62,011 bases of DNA, from the NCBI GenBank assembly GCA_025603075.1, contig MU626382.1, positions 1-62,011 of the forward strand, in the 5' to 3' direction. This document shows positions 12,585 through 23,471 of the stretch, in pieces (positions within the stretch are counted from its first letter, which is position 1; each line of letters begins with the position of its first letter). A model generated the notes under the pieces. That model had not been told where the DNA came from. It made no database searches and worked only from the letters and a program-made list of their open reading frames with translations. Both the position numbers and the translations under genes were made by a program. This DNA comes from Neoconidiobolus thromboides FSU 785 (taxonomy: Eukaryota; Entomophthoromycota; Entomophthoromycetes; Entomophthorales; Neoconidiobolaceae).

Positions 12585-13214
12585 TTAAGCAGATTCAGAG
12601 CCTTTAACGTAGGTCGATACTAATTTAGCAAAATTTTCACCTTGGGCACGGCCAATTTCTAATTCTTTTTCGGAAGCTTGTTTGGAACCATTTTCCCCAG
12701 CAACAACTGAAGCACCATATGGCGATCCACCAATAACTTCATTAGCTTCTTGAAGATGAGAAGAAGCATAACCAAGTGGTACATAAACCATACCAAAATG
12801 GGCTACAGTAGTTAAGAAAGTAAGATGAGTGGTTTCTTGTCCACCATGTTGAGTATTGGAGGATACAAAGGTACCAGCAAATTTACCATTTAAAGCGCCA
12901 GTGGCCCATAAACCACCACAACCATCCCAAAAGTGTTTCCATTGAGCTGGCATCATACCAAAACGAGTTGGGATACCAAATAAAAAGCCATCAGCTTCTT
13001 TTAGTAATTCAGGGGTAATAATTTCAACATCTTCTGGTTTAGCTGGGGCATGCATTTTAGCAAGTACTTCTTCTGGTAAAGTTTCTGGTACTTGGAATAA
13101 TTTAACTTCAACATTTGGGACACGTTCAGCACCTTCTTTAATTGCTTTAGCTAAAGTGTAAATATGTTGATAAGTGGAGTAGTATGGGATGTAGATTTTA
13201 GTTGTACGAGTCAT
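12585..13214 (-). CDS. WrbA/Pst2-like flavodoxin-fold NAD(P)H:quinone oxidoreductase, paralogue 3
   Basis: The frame is open to an ATG at 13256, but that would add 14 Lys-rich residues (MDPKKQKLKSKNKS) absent from the other two. The ATG at 13214 gives MTRTTKIYIPYYS, identical to paralogue 2, and the same 209 aa, so I place the start there. Motifs as in the siblings, including the YYSTYQH loop, PTRFG and GGSPYGAS. The C-terminal third (SSHLQEANEVIGG, SKQASEKELEIGR) differs from paralogue 2 and partly resembles paralogue 1 (RQASEKELDIAR). The upstream side carries two GGATCC sites in a TTTTTGGATCCAAAAA palindrome at 13244-13265. Confidence 0.93.
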   Translation of the reverse strand: MTRTTKIYIPYYSTYQHIYTLAKAIKEGAERVPNVEVKLFQVPETLPEEVLAKMHAPAKPEDVEIITPELLKEADGFLFGIPTRFGMMPAQWKHFWDGCGGLWATGALNGKFAGTFVSSNTQHGGQETTHLTFLTTVAHFGMVYVPLGYASSHLQEANEVIGGSPYGASVVAGENGSKQASEKELEIGRAQGENFAKLVSTYVKGSESA

Positions 13215-15033
13215 TGATTTATTTTTGCTTTTTAGTTTTTGCTTTTTTGGATCCAAAAAGGATCCTTTTATACTTTTAATTTATCTCAATGCTTGATAAT
13301 TATTTGTAAGCAGTTGGTATCAAAGGATTAGTTATTCATAAATCTTCTCAGTTTGTTAGATTGCTTTATAATTTTTATGAATTTTAACATAAACTAAGAA
13401 TAAGTTATTAATTTAAGTGTTGTAAAAATTGAATTTGTTCTATTAATTTTAATTAGCTTATAAAAATTTCAAGTGTTTTTATGTATATTATATGATGGAA
13501 TTTCATGCTTTATCTTTAGATTTAACATATTCTTGTACTAATTTACTTTATTTTATATTACATGTATTACATTAGAAAAATTATTATAAAATAAATAATG
13601 ATTTTGTTTGATTTTGTTTACTTTTTTAGGGATCCATTTTGAAATATGGACTAATTTTTTATTGATTTTGAATTTTCAATTATTTCTCAGTAAATTTTTA
13701 TCAGTTTAATTTTATATTTATAATAAACTCCACATTCGAAGCAGGATACTTTTATTTTATATTTTTATTTTATATCAAAGTATTAAAAAAATAAAAATAA
13801 AAATAAAAATAACCAGTTTTTGCATATAATTTCTAATTTGGTTTATAATTCATTCGTAACTTAAAAGATAGTGTAATAAATCTTAACAAAAGACTTGGTG
13901 CTTTTCTTGTAACAACTACTATTAAACACAATAAAGTAAGAATCTAATAGTAATGTAAATTTGTACTCATAGTTTATGTTTTATTTGCAAAAACAAAAAC
14001 AATTAAATAAATGTATTTATCTTTATATTTTGTATCTTTCTAACTTAACATAATTTTAATGTTGAAAATTTATACAATATTGAACTTTAGTGATAACTTG
14101 GATAAGTTGAAAAGATATAAATTCCATGAAAACTAAGGTATTAAAATTATTGGCTATAATAACAATAATAAATGAGTATTAGAAATCCATTTTTTAGATT
14201 TATTTAACTTTTTGTTTTTTTAATACTATCAAGTAGAAAAATTAAAATTTATAATCAGAAAATACATCTTTATACTTTTTTGGCTCAGTATCTTGTCCAT
14301 TTTTTATGCTATATAAAATAGATAGATTAGTTATTTGAATATTAAACCAATAAAAAAGCATAGTTATAAATTATTTACTACAAATTATTGTATTTTATGT
14401 AGCATTTTTAACACGATACTCTTGTTTAAAATGAATTATAGCTTATACAATAGGACCAAATTATCTAATATAATAGAAATCACTTTAAACGAAGCTATAT
14501 ATTTGGATTCTTTTTATAATATTGATATATTGTTCTTTTCATCAAGTTGAAAATTAGTAATTCAATTCTATACTAAAAACTGGATTTAAATACTATAATT
14601 TGAGCCCTAATAGTTACCATTTATTTTAACCAATGATAGTCCATTACCAATGGTATTACATTAGCATATTACTGCCAGGCAATTTTTATATACTCACCAA
14701 AAGCTATGTTAAAAAAGCATCAACTAATCAGATTAGTTTAATGTCTCTCAACAGTTGAATTGATTAGTTAAATTTGATTGTATCCCATAAATTTATTTAA
14801 CCATAATTTAAAAAATGTGTCAATATATTTCCCAGTAACAGTGTATTAATTTGGTTTTAAAATACAGTTTATAAAAGTAAAAAATTTAAAAAAGCCATAT
14901 TTAGTCTTTTTTTATAAATTCCGTTATCAATGATAAATAATTAATTCAATTACTCAATATATTGTCAAAAGAAGTAATCAAATATTTATAAAACAATTAA
15001 AATTTTATGATCATAGCTATTTAATTGCTAAGT

Positions 15034-15496
15034 GTGAAATATCGCTTTGTTAGTCCCATGGTTAATTATAGCATAACAATCGCCTAGGCTGTTGTGTTCT
15101 CGAGTTCAGAGAAAATCAACCCCACGTTCTTAGCTTGATTTGATATGGGAATTTCTATCTTCGTCTCAAAGAATATTCTCCCCTCGTTTTGATATTTATA
15201 CTTATCGGAGCATAAAAGAGATTCTAAAACATAATAGCTCGAGGCTTTTCAACTGAATTATTCCCTGATATCTCAAACATTTAGTAAAGCCACTAAGTTT
15301 TCTTAATAGTATTTTACGTAGATTTCACATTAGTATTGTCTATTCTATTTGTCTTATATAGCTTGTAACCTATTACGTGCTATTCCTCATAATCCAAGTC
15401 TATCTTAGTCACATAAACTAAGACCTTTCGACTTATAGTGTAGTCAACCCAGCAATAGCTGTTCTTGACTCCAAACCCTGAGTACCAGATTTCACA
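15034..15496 (+). repeat. SINE-like repeat, copy 1
   Basis: About 463 bp. It starts near TATCGCTTTGTTAGTCCC and ends CCAGATTTCACA. Near the 5' end TTAGTCCCATGGTTA (15050-15064) resembles a tRNA A box and GTTCTCGAGTTC (15096-15107) a B box at tRNA-like spacing, suggesting a tRNA-derived Pol III head. Nearly colinear with copy 3 (33351) at high identity and more diverged from copy 2. No coding frame is seen inside. Confidence 0.72.
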
Positions 15497-15623
15497 TAAG
15501 TTTTTTATTTTTTATTATTGCTTTTAAACTTTTAAATTGTTAAAATTATTAAAATTTATTATAATTATAGTCATGATTATATAGGGATGTCTGAAATAAT
15601 TTTAAAATTTATTTAAAAATTAA

Positions 15624-15728
15624 TATACGGGGATGTGTTTTTATATTTGAGAATTTTACTAACAATTTTTCCACTCAAATAGCCCTTAAAAGATGGAAAA
15701 AATGAAGCCAAAAAAAACATCCTCATAT
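15624..15728 (+). mobile_element. foldback MITE copy 6
   Basis: Complete copy between two SINE-like repeats; termini ATACGGGGATGT and ACATCCTCATAT. Confidence 0.8.
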
Positions 15729-15846
15729 AATTCATTAAATCTGAAAATTTTTACTTTTTTTTTTTTAAACTAATTTTTTTAATTATATCCTTTACGTTAT
15801 TTTTATCAAATATCAAAATGGTTTTATTATATGCTTAATAAATATT

Positions 15847-16303
15847 GCGAAGTATCACTTTATCAGCTCTATGATTGGTTATAACATGACAATCACTTAA
15901 GTTATTGTATTCTCAAGTTCAGATACGATTTAAAATCCCTTACTTTGATTTCTTGCGAGAACTTCTAACCTCACATTCCAAAATACTATCTTCTTGCTTT
16001 GATATCCACACTTATTGGAGTATGAAAGAGATTCTTCAATATAACAACTCAAGGCTTTTTAATTGGATTATTTCCTAACATCGTACCTTTGATAAACCCA
16101 TTAAATCCTTCTGGTAGTATTTTAGGTAGATTTTACAGTAGTATTGTCTATTCTATTTGTTTTACATAGTCTGTAGCATACTACGTGATATTCTTGACAA
16201 TTCAAGTATGTCTTAGTCACATAAGCTAATATCTTTCAACTTACGGCTAGTCAATCAAGTAAGAACTGCTTTTGACTCCAATCACTGAGTACGAGATTTC
16301 ACA
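15847..16303 (+). repeat. SINE-like repeat, copy 2 (most diverged)
   Basis: About 457 bp, same orientation as copy 1 and only 350 bp downstream. The matching blocks are in order (TTCTCAAGTTCAGA, GTATTGTCTATTCTATTTG, GTCTTAGTCACATAA, TTGACTCCAA, GAGATTTCACA). The A-box-like segment has changed to TCAGCTCTATGATTGGTTA. Confidence 0.68.
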
Positions 16304-16490
16304 ATATATAGTATAAATAGAAATGAATGTAACTATTTAAAAATGGTTAATAATAATAAAATGTCAACACTATGATCTATTATCAAAGATATAAGAAAGA
16401 CTAAACGTGAGCAAATTAAAGCTATTGTATTTGCTTAATAATTTAATTATTTTATCAAGGTTTAATAAAAATAAAAATAATAATACAGTA

Positions 16491-16597
16491 AAAGGGGATG
16501 TATTTTTGTGTTTAAGAATTTTGTTAGCAAATTTTCCGCTTAGATAGCGCTTAAAAAATAGAAGAAATAATGAAGTTAAAAAAGACACTCCCAAATA
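16491..16597 (+). mobile_element. foldback MITE copy 7, subfamily B
   Basis: Right end reads GAAGTTAAAAAAGACACTCC, the subfamily-B end. Only 14 bp separate it from copy 8 in the same orientation. Confidence 0.78.
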
Positions 16598-16610
16598 CTT
16601 ATCAAATAAT

Positions 16611-16714
16611 ATATGGGAATGTATTTTTTTGTCTAAGAATTTTACTGGCACTTTCTCTGCTTAAATAGCGCTTAAAAAATGGAAAAAGTGAAGTCAAAAA
16701 AAAGCACCTTTATA
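16611..16714 (+). mobile_element. foldback MITE copy 8
   Basis: Left end ATATGGGAATGT is intact, core TCTGCTTAAATAGCGC is B-like, right end decayed (AGCACCTTTATAC). Confidence 0.75.
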
Positions 16715-17231
16715 CTACTATGTACTTTTGCTTTTCAATAAAAAAAAAATTTATAGAATTCTAAACAAAGTTTTCAAAATACAAAATTTTAGAAAATTAG
16801 ATAAAAACGAAAATAACTCAGAAATCCTTACGTAACAAAAATAAACTAAATATATTAAAATATAATTATGAGTTATAATAATCTTCATTGTTTAATATTT
16901 TTATAAATTTCGAACAACTTATGTTGAATTAAGTGTTAAATTTAAATTTGATAACTGCTCTGTCTTATCTTATCTGCTATAAAACATAAGTAAACCCTTA
17001 TTTATAAAGAGCATTATTGGTAACCAACTCAAATTCAAATAAAATCAAGGTGCTCCTAATCACTAATAAAATACTTGGGAATTAACAGCTTATACAATAT
17101 TAAATTATATGACTATGAAACCTTGATTTACTTCCACTCTTTAATACCATAACAAAAGTAAATTCGGATAAGTATTTCAACAAGCTTTGTTAATTTAAAA
17201 TTTATTATTAACTATGTGTTAATAGTAATAT

Positions 17232-17302
17232 GCAATGTTGGTTTAGTGGTAAAATTGCCGCCTGCCACGCGGCAGCCCCGGGTTCGATTCCCGGACATTG
17301 CA
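17232..17302 (+). tRNA. tRNA-Gly (anticodon GCC)
   Basis: The acceptor arms GCAATGT (17232-17238) and ACATTGC (17295-17301) pair fully with discriminator A. The D arm carries TGGTTTAGTGGTA, the anticodon loop is CTGCCAC with anticodon GCC, and the T arm GGGTTCGATTCCC is canonical. It is 71 nt without an intron. A T6 run at 17322-17327 is a suitable Pol III stop. Confidence 0.97.
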
Positions 17303-17321
17303 CATACTCTAATAAGAATTA

Positions 17322-17327
17322 TTTTTT
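17322..17327 (+). terminator. Pol III terminator of tRNA-Gly
   Basis: Run of six T beginning 20 bases after the tRNA 3' end. Confidence 0.7.
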
Positions 17328-17498
17328 AATCCACTAGAAGGGGGGATATCCTTTTCTTAATTAGAAAGTGCCAATTTTTCTGATATTTAACTTTTTGTTT
17401 TAATGGTTAGGTTATACAATTGCCCAGGTTCAAAGTTTAAAATCTTCTATAGTAAAAGCTTAGATTCCACACTATTTCCCAAAGTCATATTTTTTTGC

Positions 17499-17603
17499 AT
17501 ATGGGGTTATTTTTTTTAGTTTCATTATTCTTCCATTTTTTAAGCGCTATTTGAGTGGAAAGATTATAGTAAAATTCTTAAACAAAAAAATACATCCCCA
17601 TAT
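17499..17603 (-). mobile_element. foldback MITE copy 9
   Basis: Reverse copy, ends ATATGGGG and TACATCCCCATAT, TA on both sides. It lies about 200 bp downstream of the tRNA. Confidence 0.85.
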
Positions 17604-18125
17604 ATATAAAGTATATGCAGTAAAATTGGACAATTGACATAAATATACGGTACACCGCTTGATGGGTCAAAGTTGATATTTAGATTTATAACTGAAGCTT
17701 TTAAATTAGCTGAACTGATTTTTAATCCAAAGATTTTATACTTATCTTTAAGTTAAAAGGCTTAAAAAATGAACAAAATATTTACTGAAAAAAGTAATTT
17801 TTATTTTAAATAGATCAAAATATAGCAGTAAATTAATAACAATGATTGACATTTTATTTAATTAATAGAAGATAAACTTTTCGATTATATTAAATTGCAA
17901 TTTTGAAACCATTTATAAAATATCCTTAGTTCCAATTCAAATTTAATATCATAACTTCGTCAAATATCAATCGGAATTAAATTTCAATCGAAAGATAGGA
18001 TTATAAGTTGACTAAATTTATCAATAAGATTTTTAATAACTAGAAAAACGCAACCGAAAATGAGGTTGGTTGGGTAGCAAAACAATATAAAAAGATCAAA
18101 AAAGCACATAAAGTAAACTATGTAA

Positions 18126-19092
18126 ATGAAAAAATCCAAGCGTTGTTGTAATCTTATAATTGGGAGTTTAATTGTCGTTTTGATAGCATTATGTGTTACA
18201 TGCTACCTGTTGACTGAAGAGGAACTAAAGATGAAACAATTAAGTTCGAAGATAGGGGCCGACTTTACATCAGAAGATACTGTTGATGGAATCAAAATTG
18301 AATTTCGAGTGATGAGTGTTGATTTAGCAAAAAACAAGTTGGAATCCCATCTTACTTTTATACCAAGCAATGGATTAACAACCAAATATAGTCGATTATC
18401 AAAAGATCTATTATTTAATTTCAATTATTACCAAAAGGAATTCAAAGCTAATTCTACTTTGTAATATTATTCTTTAATCTTTTAAAATGAATATTAAATT
18501 CTATATTTAGGAGTTCAATAGAGATAACGTATCCCATATTAGAAGGGAGTACTAGTTACTACCCATTTGATGAATTTTCCACCTTAGTTGAAGTTGAAAT
18601 TATCAACCTTGAAGACCAAACGGCAGTACCAATCGAATTAGATCTCAAAGCGAGTATAGCTTCATTAAAATTTTCATTTAATCCAATAGATGATGGTAAT
18701 CAACATCAAAAAGTTATATTAAATATAGGACGTCCAGGTACGGTTGTGTTTTTTTCACTATTTCTTTTTATCGTTATGTGGACTTTATCGCTGGCTGTTT
18801 TTATGTTAGCTTTATGGACTGTTGCTTTTTCAGAAGAAAGACCTGGAGCTAGCTACCTTGGTTTAGGTTCTGCTCTATTATTTGCTTTGCCTAATCTTAG
18901 ATCTACTCAACCTGGTGTTCCCCCTATTGGTGCCCTCTTAGATACTATTGGTTTCTTTTGGTAATTATATATATATACTCGTAGGATTATTTATTAATGT
19001 TTTTGTATAGGAATATGGTTCTAGTAGCTGTATCCTCTTCTATTATGATTGGAGTTTGGATACATCGTTTCAATCATTCTTCATCTAGTTAA
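18126..19092 (+). CDS. DUF4436-family multi-pass membrane protein, 3 exons
   Basis: Exons 18126-18460, 18511-18960 and 19011-19092 with two 50 bp introns; phases agree and give 288 aa. An N-terminal helix (about 10-29, IIGSLIVVLIALCVTCYLL) is followed by a ~170-residue extra-membrane domain containing YYPFDEF, then three hydrophobic segments: VVFFSLFLFIVMWTLSLAV, the LGLGSALLFALPNLR region, and VLVAVSSSIMIGVWI near the C-terminus. The string LFALPNLRSTQPGVPPIGAL followed by LLDTIGFFW is what I recognise as the DUF4436 signature. The family is common in fungi and its function is not known. The start ATG directly follows an in-frame stop (TAA), so it is well placed. It probably sits in the secretory pathway or plasma membrane. 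Confidence 0.86.
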
Positions 19093-20047
19093 ACGCATTT
19101 GTTTTTTATACTTACATTCATATAAATGCAATTTTATTATGTTGGGCTTCGTTTTATTACACTTTTAAATTTAAATCCTTATAGCACTTTAAGGAATTTT
19201 AATAAATTATTGTAACTGACGAAGTTAGGATATTTTTTATTTATTTTAATTCAAAGTATTCTATCCACCCTTGAATGACTTTATAAATGGACAAGTAATT
19301 CAAATAAAAAAGTTTTATTTTTAGTATAAATATTGACATAATATTATTATAAGCAAAGTAATATTTATTTTTGAATTTAAAAACAGTAAGTTAATCTGGT
19401 AAATTACTTGTTTATTTCAAATTCGCTTTTACAGTTATTATAGCCTTTTTGCGACATAGTTAACTACTCATTCAAGAAAAAAAAGCTAGAGTATTTGTAG
19501 AGTATATGGATCAGACTTTAAAAGATTATCTTAAAATTCAATCACAAAAACTAACGTTAAAAAAGTTATAAAAAAGTTGGAGCAGCTGTAAGAACGTAAA
19601 AAACATTTTTAAATACTAAAAAGGCTACTTAACTATAATAAATGAACTCACCCCCTAATATCAATAAATAACACTTTATATTTTATATTTTGTATTTTAA
19701 TTTACTAATAGAAAGTCGATTTCATAAACCATTAAAAGAATAATGACTTATTTTAACATCACTAAAAATATCAAAATGCTAAATAGTGAAATTATACATA
19801 ATCATAAAATAAGGGTATTATGAATTAATATTAATATTAGTATTAATACAATTCTTTACGGTAATTTCATTATTTAATTTGATTCAACAGACCAGGTTTT
19901 AAAGATAATTAAAACACAGACATAAAATAATATGGGTATCATAAAATAATCAAACTCCTTTTTTAAAAAGTAAGGGTAGATTGAATTGTATACTCCTGAA
20001 ACCTAATAAATTTCTAAACGTTGTAAATATAAATATAAAGATAGAAG
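19093..20047. other. intergenic stretch, nothing recognised
   Basis: AT-rich sequence without repeat-family copies or plausible frames. Confidence 0.4.
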
Positions 20048-20086
20048 ATGAAGTTTAAATCGTTTTTTCCCAAAATATATATCATA

Positions 20087-20971
20087 ATGTACAATCAAGA
20101 TGATACTATTGTATCCATCAATAAGGACGATTATGTGAGCCAAAATCAAATCTTGGTCATATTTTCATTAACATTGGTATTGCACATTAATGTATTAATC
20201 AATAGTCTTAAATTGGTCAAAAATTTTCCAACACCAACTAAATTTGTATTACTTGTCATAGCCGCTACAGCATGTATATGCCACTTTGATAAACTAAGTG
20301 ATTATTTTATTAATATAGGATGTGAGTTCAGACCCAGGCTAAATTACAGTATGTACACGATCTCATGCAATTTAAGTGATTTACTTATTGTTCTACTTAA
20401 TTACACAGTTTATAAGCAAATACTTAAAAGAAAGTATTTATATTTATTATTGCTTTTAAATATCTTGACTTCAATTTTATCATTGCTTATACGCACCTTT
20501 TATCTCTCTTTTATACTTTCTAATATCACTGGTATACTTACTGAAACCAAATTTTGCAGTGCAAAATTAGATCTAATCTATTTCACTTCATATATATGGT
20601 CTGAATGGTATATTAATTTAGTCAATTTACTATTATTAGGATTATTTATTTCTATTGTTTTTATCATCTATCGCTTTCATCTACTTTCATTGTTTCAGTA
20701 CCGAGTAAATGAAAATGAAGAAAAACAAATTCAACAACATTTGACCTTTAACTTCGTATACTACTTTATTACTTTGTTATGCTATATCCCTATGATTAGT
20801 ACAAATGCTAATTTATCTCATGGTCTTAATGATGTCTTTTTCCATGTTAGATGGTCTCTACAATCCGTTTTAATGTTATATTGGGTCAAGAATTTAGCAG
20901 CTAACTCAATATTAGATAAACTAAATTTAAAATTAGGCCTAAGCTCTGGCTCTGAAAGAACCCAAGTATAA
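20087..20971 (+). CDS. seven-helix membrane protein, receptor-like, family not recognised
   Basis: The frame opens at an ATG at 20048, but the second ATG at 20087 gives MYNQDDTIVSINKDD, a short polar N-terminus as expected before a first helix. I prefer it, though the upstream one is possible. Counting from the upstream Met, hydrophobic segments lie near residues 33-53, 64-80, 101-123, 129-156, 188-209, 233-251 and 266-285, with basic loops (VYKQILKRKY) and a cytoplasmic-looking tail ending GSERTQV. The seven-segment layout resembles small fungal GPCR-like proteins, but I see no diagnostic motif of a known class. It does not share the ectodomain or the TM6 DHLL motif of the three 7TM genes near 48-60 kb. 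No intron is needed. Confidence 0.7.
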   Translation: MYNQDDTIVSINKDDYVSQNQILVIFSLTLVLHINVLINSLKLVKNFPTPTKFVLLVIAATACICHFDKLSDYFINIGCEFRPRLNYSMYTISCNLSDLLIVLLNYTVYKQILKRKYLYLLLLLNILTSILSLLIRTFYLSFILSNITGILTETKFCSAKLDLIYFTSYIWSEWYINLVNLLLLGLFISIVFIIYRFHLLSLFQYRVNENEEKQIQQHLTFNFVYYFITLLCYIPMISTNANLSHGLNDVFFHVRWSLQSVLMLYWVKNLAANSILDKLNLKLGLSSGSERTQV

Positions 20972-21262
20972 ATCAAATAAATAACTATCATTTAATAAAT
21001 AATTTAATCTACCTGAATCCATTTTATGTTATATTTTTGAGTTTTATAGCATGAACTTGGTATTATTTTATGCAGGTGGCTTATTATTACAATTTATCCA
21101 CCATTTTAAAATTAAAGTGTGCTTCTAGATTTTGTTAAAAATAATTAACCATATGCGCATGTTCTATTGGTAATTTGAATAATATTTTACCGAATTTTAA
21201 GCTTAAAAAGTGGATAAACAATAAAGGGAAGATAACTCTCAATACTTTTCTAATAACATATC

Positions 21263-21368
21263 ATATGGGGATGTGTTTTTTTGTTTAAGAATTTTACTAA
21301 TAATATTTCCACTCAAATAGTGTTTAAAAAACGGAAAAGTGGTGAAACCAAAAAAAGCATCCCCATAT
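21263..21368 (+). mobile_element. foldback MITE copy 10
   Basis: Complete: ATATGGGGATGTG ... GCATCCCCATAT, TA at both ends. Confidence 0.85.
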
Positions 21369-22139
21369 AGTGTCTTACATTATGAGTTTATTATAGAATA
21401 ATAAAACTATTTGTGACAAAGACCGAAAATGTATGAAATAAATTCGTGGAACAATTGAATTATATAAACTAAACGGCACTATTATAAATCCCATAAACCA
21501 ATTATATAGTATATTAAATTCTTATAAGTCAAACAAAGGTTCTATGAAGATGCCAGAGGCCTTAGAGGTTTAGTCGTACTTACCAATTCTAACTAGCCAT
21601 TAACAAATATACAAAGGAGTATTATATATATTTAATATAATCTCAAAAATTGTGGGTTTCAAATGATTTAATTTGGGAGTTAAACTTGAGCTTTTTAGAA
21701 AAAGATGCATGCTGATTGAAGTCATTAGTTACCCGACCATCTACTCCTTTTTGTTATAATATTGAAGTTAGAAATTTTGCTCCAACAATATTTTAAAGTT
21801 TAAGTAAAAATAATTTGACTTATCGTATTTTTTATTTATTTATATAAAATATAAATAAAAAGGATTTGACTCTATGGTTTGATTTATAGCTTCAATTTTT
21901 AATTTTAATTTATTATTTATTATTTATTATATATCACAAAGTTGTACTCAAGAAGAAAATATATTATAATGATCATTTAATAAAATCGGAATTGCACTTA
22001 TGTTTATTTTTAACCTCTACTTGAATTCATTTAACATAAATTATTTTTAGCTACTATTATATTATATTACTAAGCTTCATATTAGAAATAGAAGTATTTT
22101 TAGGCTGATTGAATGCAATTTATAGTATTATGAACTAAA

Positions 22140-22238
22140 GTATGGGGATATATTTATGTTTGAGAATTTTACTAACGAATTTTCAGCTCAGATAGTATTT
22201 AAAGATGGAAAAAATAATGAAATTAAAATACCCCATAA
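22140..22238 (+). mobile_element. foldback MITE copy 11
   Basis: Slightly shortened copy: TATGGGGATATATT ... AAAATACCCCATA; core TCAGCTCAGATAGTA. Confidence 0.75.
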
Positions 22239-22736
22239 ATGATAATAAATTTAAAAGAGCATGGGAAGAATGTAAATATTGTAAAGAGAACTTCATTGAT
22301 TCAGCTTTTTAGTACATGTTTTATTAGGCTTAGAATTTACAACATCCCCTCTAATCTAAATTTTCCCAGTATATTTTAATTAGCTATATCAACTTTTATT
22401 TATATATGATTAAGTGGATAACGTTTGAATGTAATATCATTTAATATTTATATGAAATGCTACCAAGCTTTGAAATAAAATTAAACGGAACGGGTATATC
22501 AAAAGATAATAAAAGCAATATTATAATTGTAATATATTATAATCAATTGAAAATACAGAAAAACCGAAGAACTTTAAATCATAAGAGGCTCAAAATAGTA
22601 ATTAAAAATTGGTCAATTAGTTGGAACCACTGTTATGAAAGCAGCAATAAAATGAGCCACAAAAAAAAGTATACAAGTAATCGGAGTTTACTATAAAACA
22701 AGAACAGAGCCAAACTAATCAAAAATTTAAAAAATT

Positions 22737-23399
22737 ATGAAATTAAATATACTTACATTAGCTGGCCTTTTACTTACTACTGGTTTAAATGCTGAATTGG
22801 CTTCAGGCCCACCAGATCGTAAGAGTAAATCGGAAAATGTTCAAACTATACCTGCTTTAGTTATTCCACCTAATGGTCAGTTGGAAAATCCTACCACTAG
22901 TTTAGTTTTAACTAAAGAAACAAAGGAAGCTGGTCTTACCCCAATTAAAGAAATTAAGGAATCTAACACCACTCCAACTAAAGAAGCTAAAGAAAGTAGC
23001 CTTACAAAGCCAACCCCTATTGAGCCAAAAGAATCTAATTTAAAACCGGTTTTAACTGTGGACGTTAAAACTTCCACTAGCAAATCTAATACTGCATCAC
23101 CCACTAATCTAGCTGATGAAAGTTTAGGGAGTCTTGAAAACGAATTCGATATTCCAACCTTGCTTACTAATCAAAAAGCGCCAACCACAAAAGGAGAAAA
23201 ATTATCTGATTCTACAAAGTCAACAGCTGCTTCAAAAATTAGTACCGAAGAATTAGATGCCAAATCGAGTTCAGGCTCCAACTTGGCTAAAACTGCTTCA
23301 TCTTTCAATAAGTCTTCAGCCTCTACTGAATCTTCAGCCTCCTTAATTTCAAACACATTCTTACCTATCTTACCTATTTTTTACTATTTTTTAAATTAA
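22737..23399 (+). CDS. secreted Ser/Thr/Lys-rich protein, probably GPI-anchored
   Basis: Single exon, 220 aa. A clear signal peptide (MKLNILTLAGLLLTTGLNA) is followed by a low-complexity stretch rich in Thr, Ser, Lys, Glu and Pro with loose repeats of the type (I/T)KE(A/I)KES(N/S) around residues 59-100, and an Ala/Ser-rich C-terminal third. The protein ends in a hydrophobic tail (FLPILPIFYYFLN) after SASLISN, the layout of a GPI attachment signal. It would be an O-glycosylated cell-wall or surface protein; no enzymatic domain is visible. It converges on the next gene with only 72 bp between stops, and both encode wall-type proteins. Confidence 0.8.
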   Translation: MKLNILTLAGLLLTTGLNAELASGPPDRKSKSENVQTIPALVIPPNGQLENPTTSLVLTKETKEAGLTPIKEIKESNTTPTKEAKESSLTKPTPIEPKESNLKPVLTVDVKTSTSKSNTASPTNLADESLGSLENEFDIPTLLTNQKAPTTKGEKLSDSTKSTAASKISTEELDAKSSSGSNLAKTASSFNKSSASTESSASLISNTFLPILPIFYYFLN

Positions 23400-23471
23400 T
23401 AAATATTAAATATTAAATATTAAATTAAAACTCAAAAATTAATTTTAAATTAATTTTATATTTTAGAAAAT

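Larger units (their letters stand above)
13215..17231. other. repeat-rich gene-poor region
   Basis: No gene found in 4 kb. It holds SINE-like copies at 15034-15496 and 15847-16303, MITEs at 15624, 16491 and 16611, and a short AAAAAT tract near 13785-13812 facing TTTATTTTATAT sequence just upstream. The frame at 14335-14550 has no recognisable feature and low-complexity AT codons. Confidence 0.5.
17303..18125. other. intergenic stretch with one MITE
   Basis: Apart from the MITE at 17499-17603 no feature is recognised; the last part should be the promoter of the DUF4436 gene. Confidence 0.4.
20972..22736. other. intergenic stretch with two MITEs
   Basis: MITE copies at 21263-21368 and 22140-22238. 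The frame at 22457-22696 lacks features and is not believed. The sequence just before 22737 should be the promoter of the wall-protein gene. Confidence 0.45.

Noticed and set aside
12585-13256. Longer start for flavodoxin paralogue 3 at 13256
   Set aside because: The extra 14 Lys-rich residues are absent in both siblings, whose start aligns with the internal ATG at 13214.
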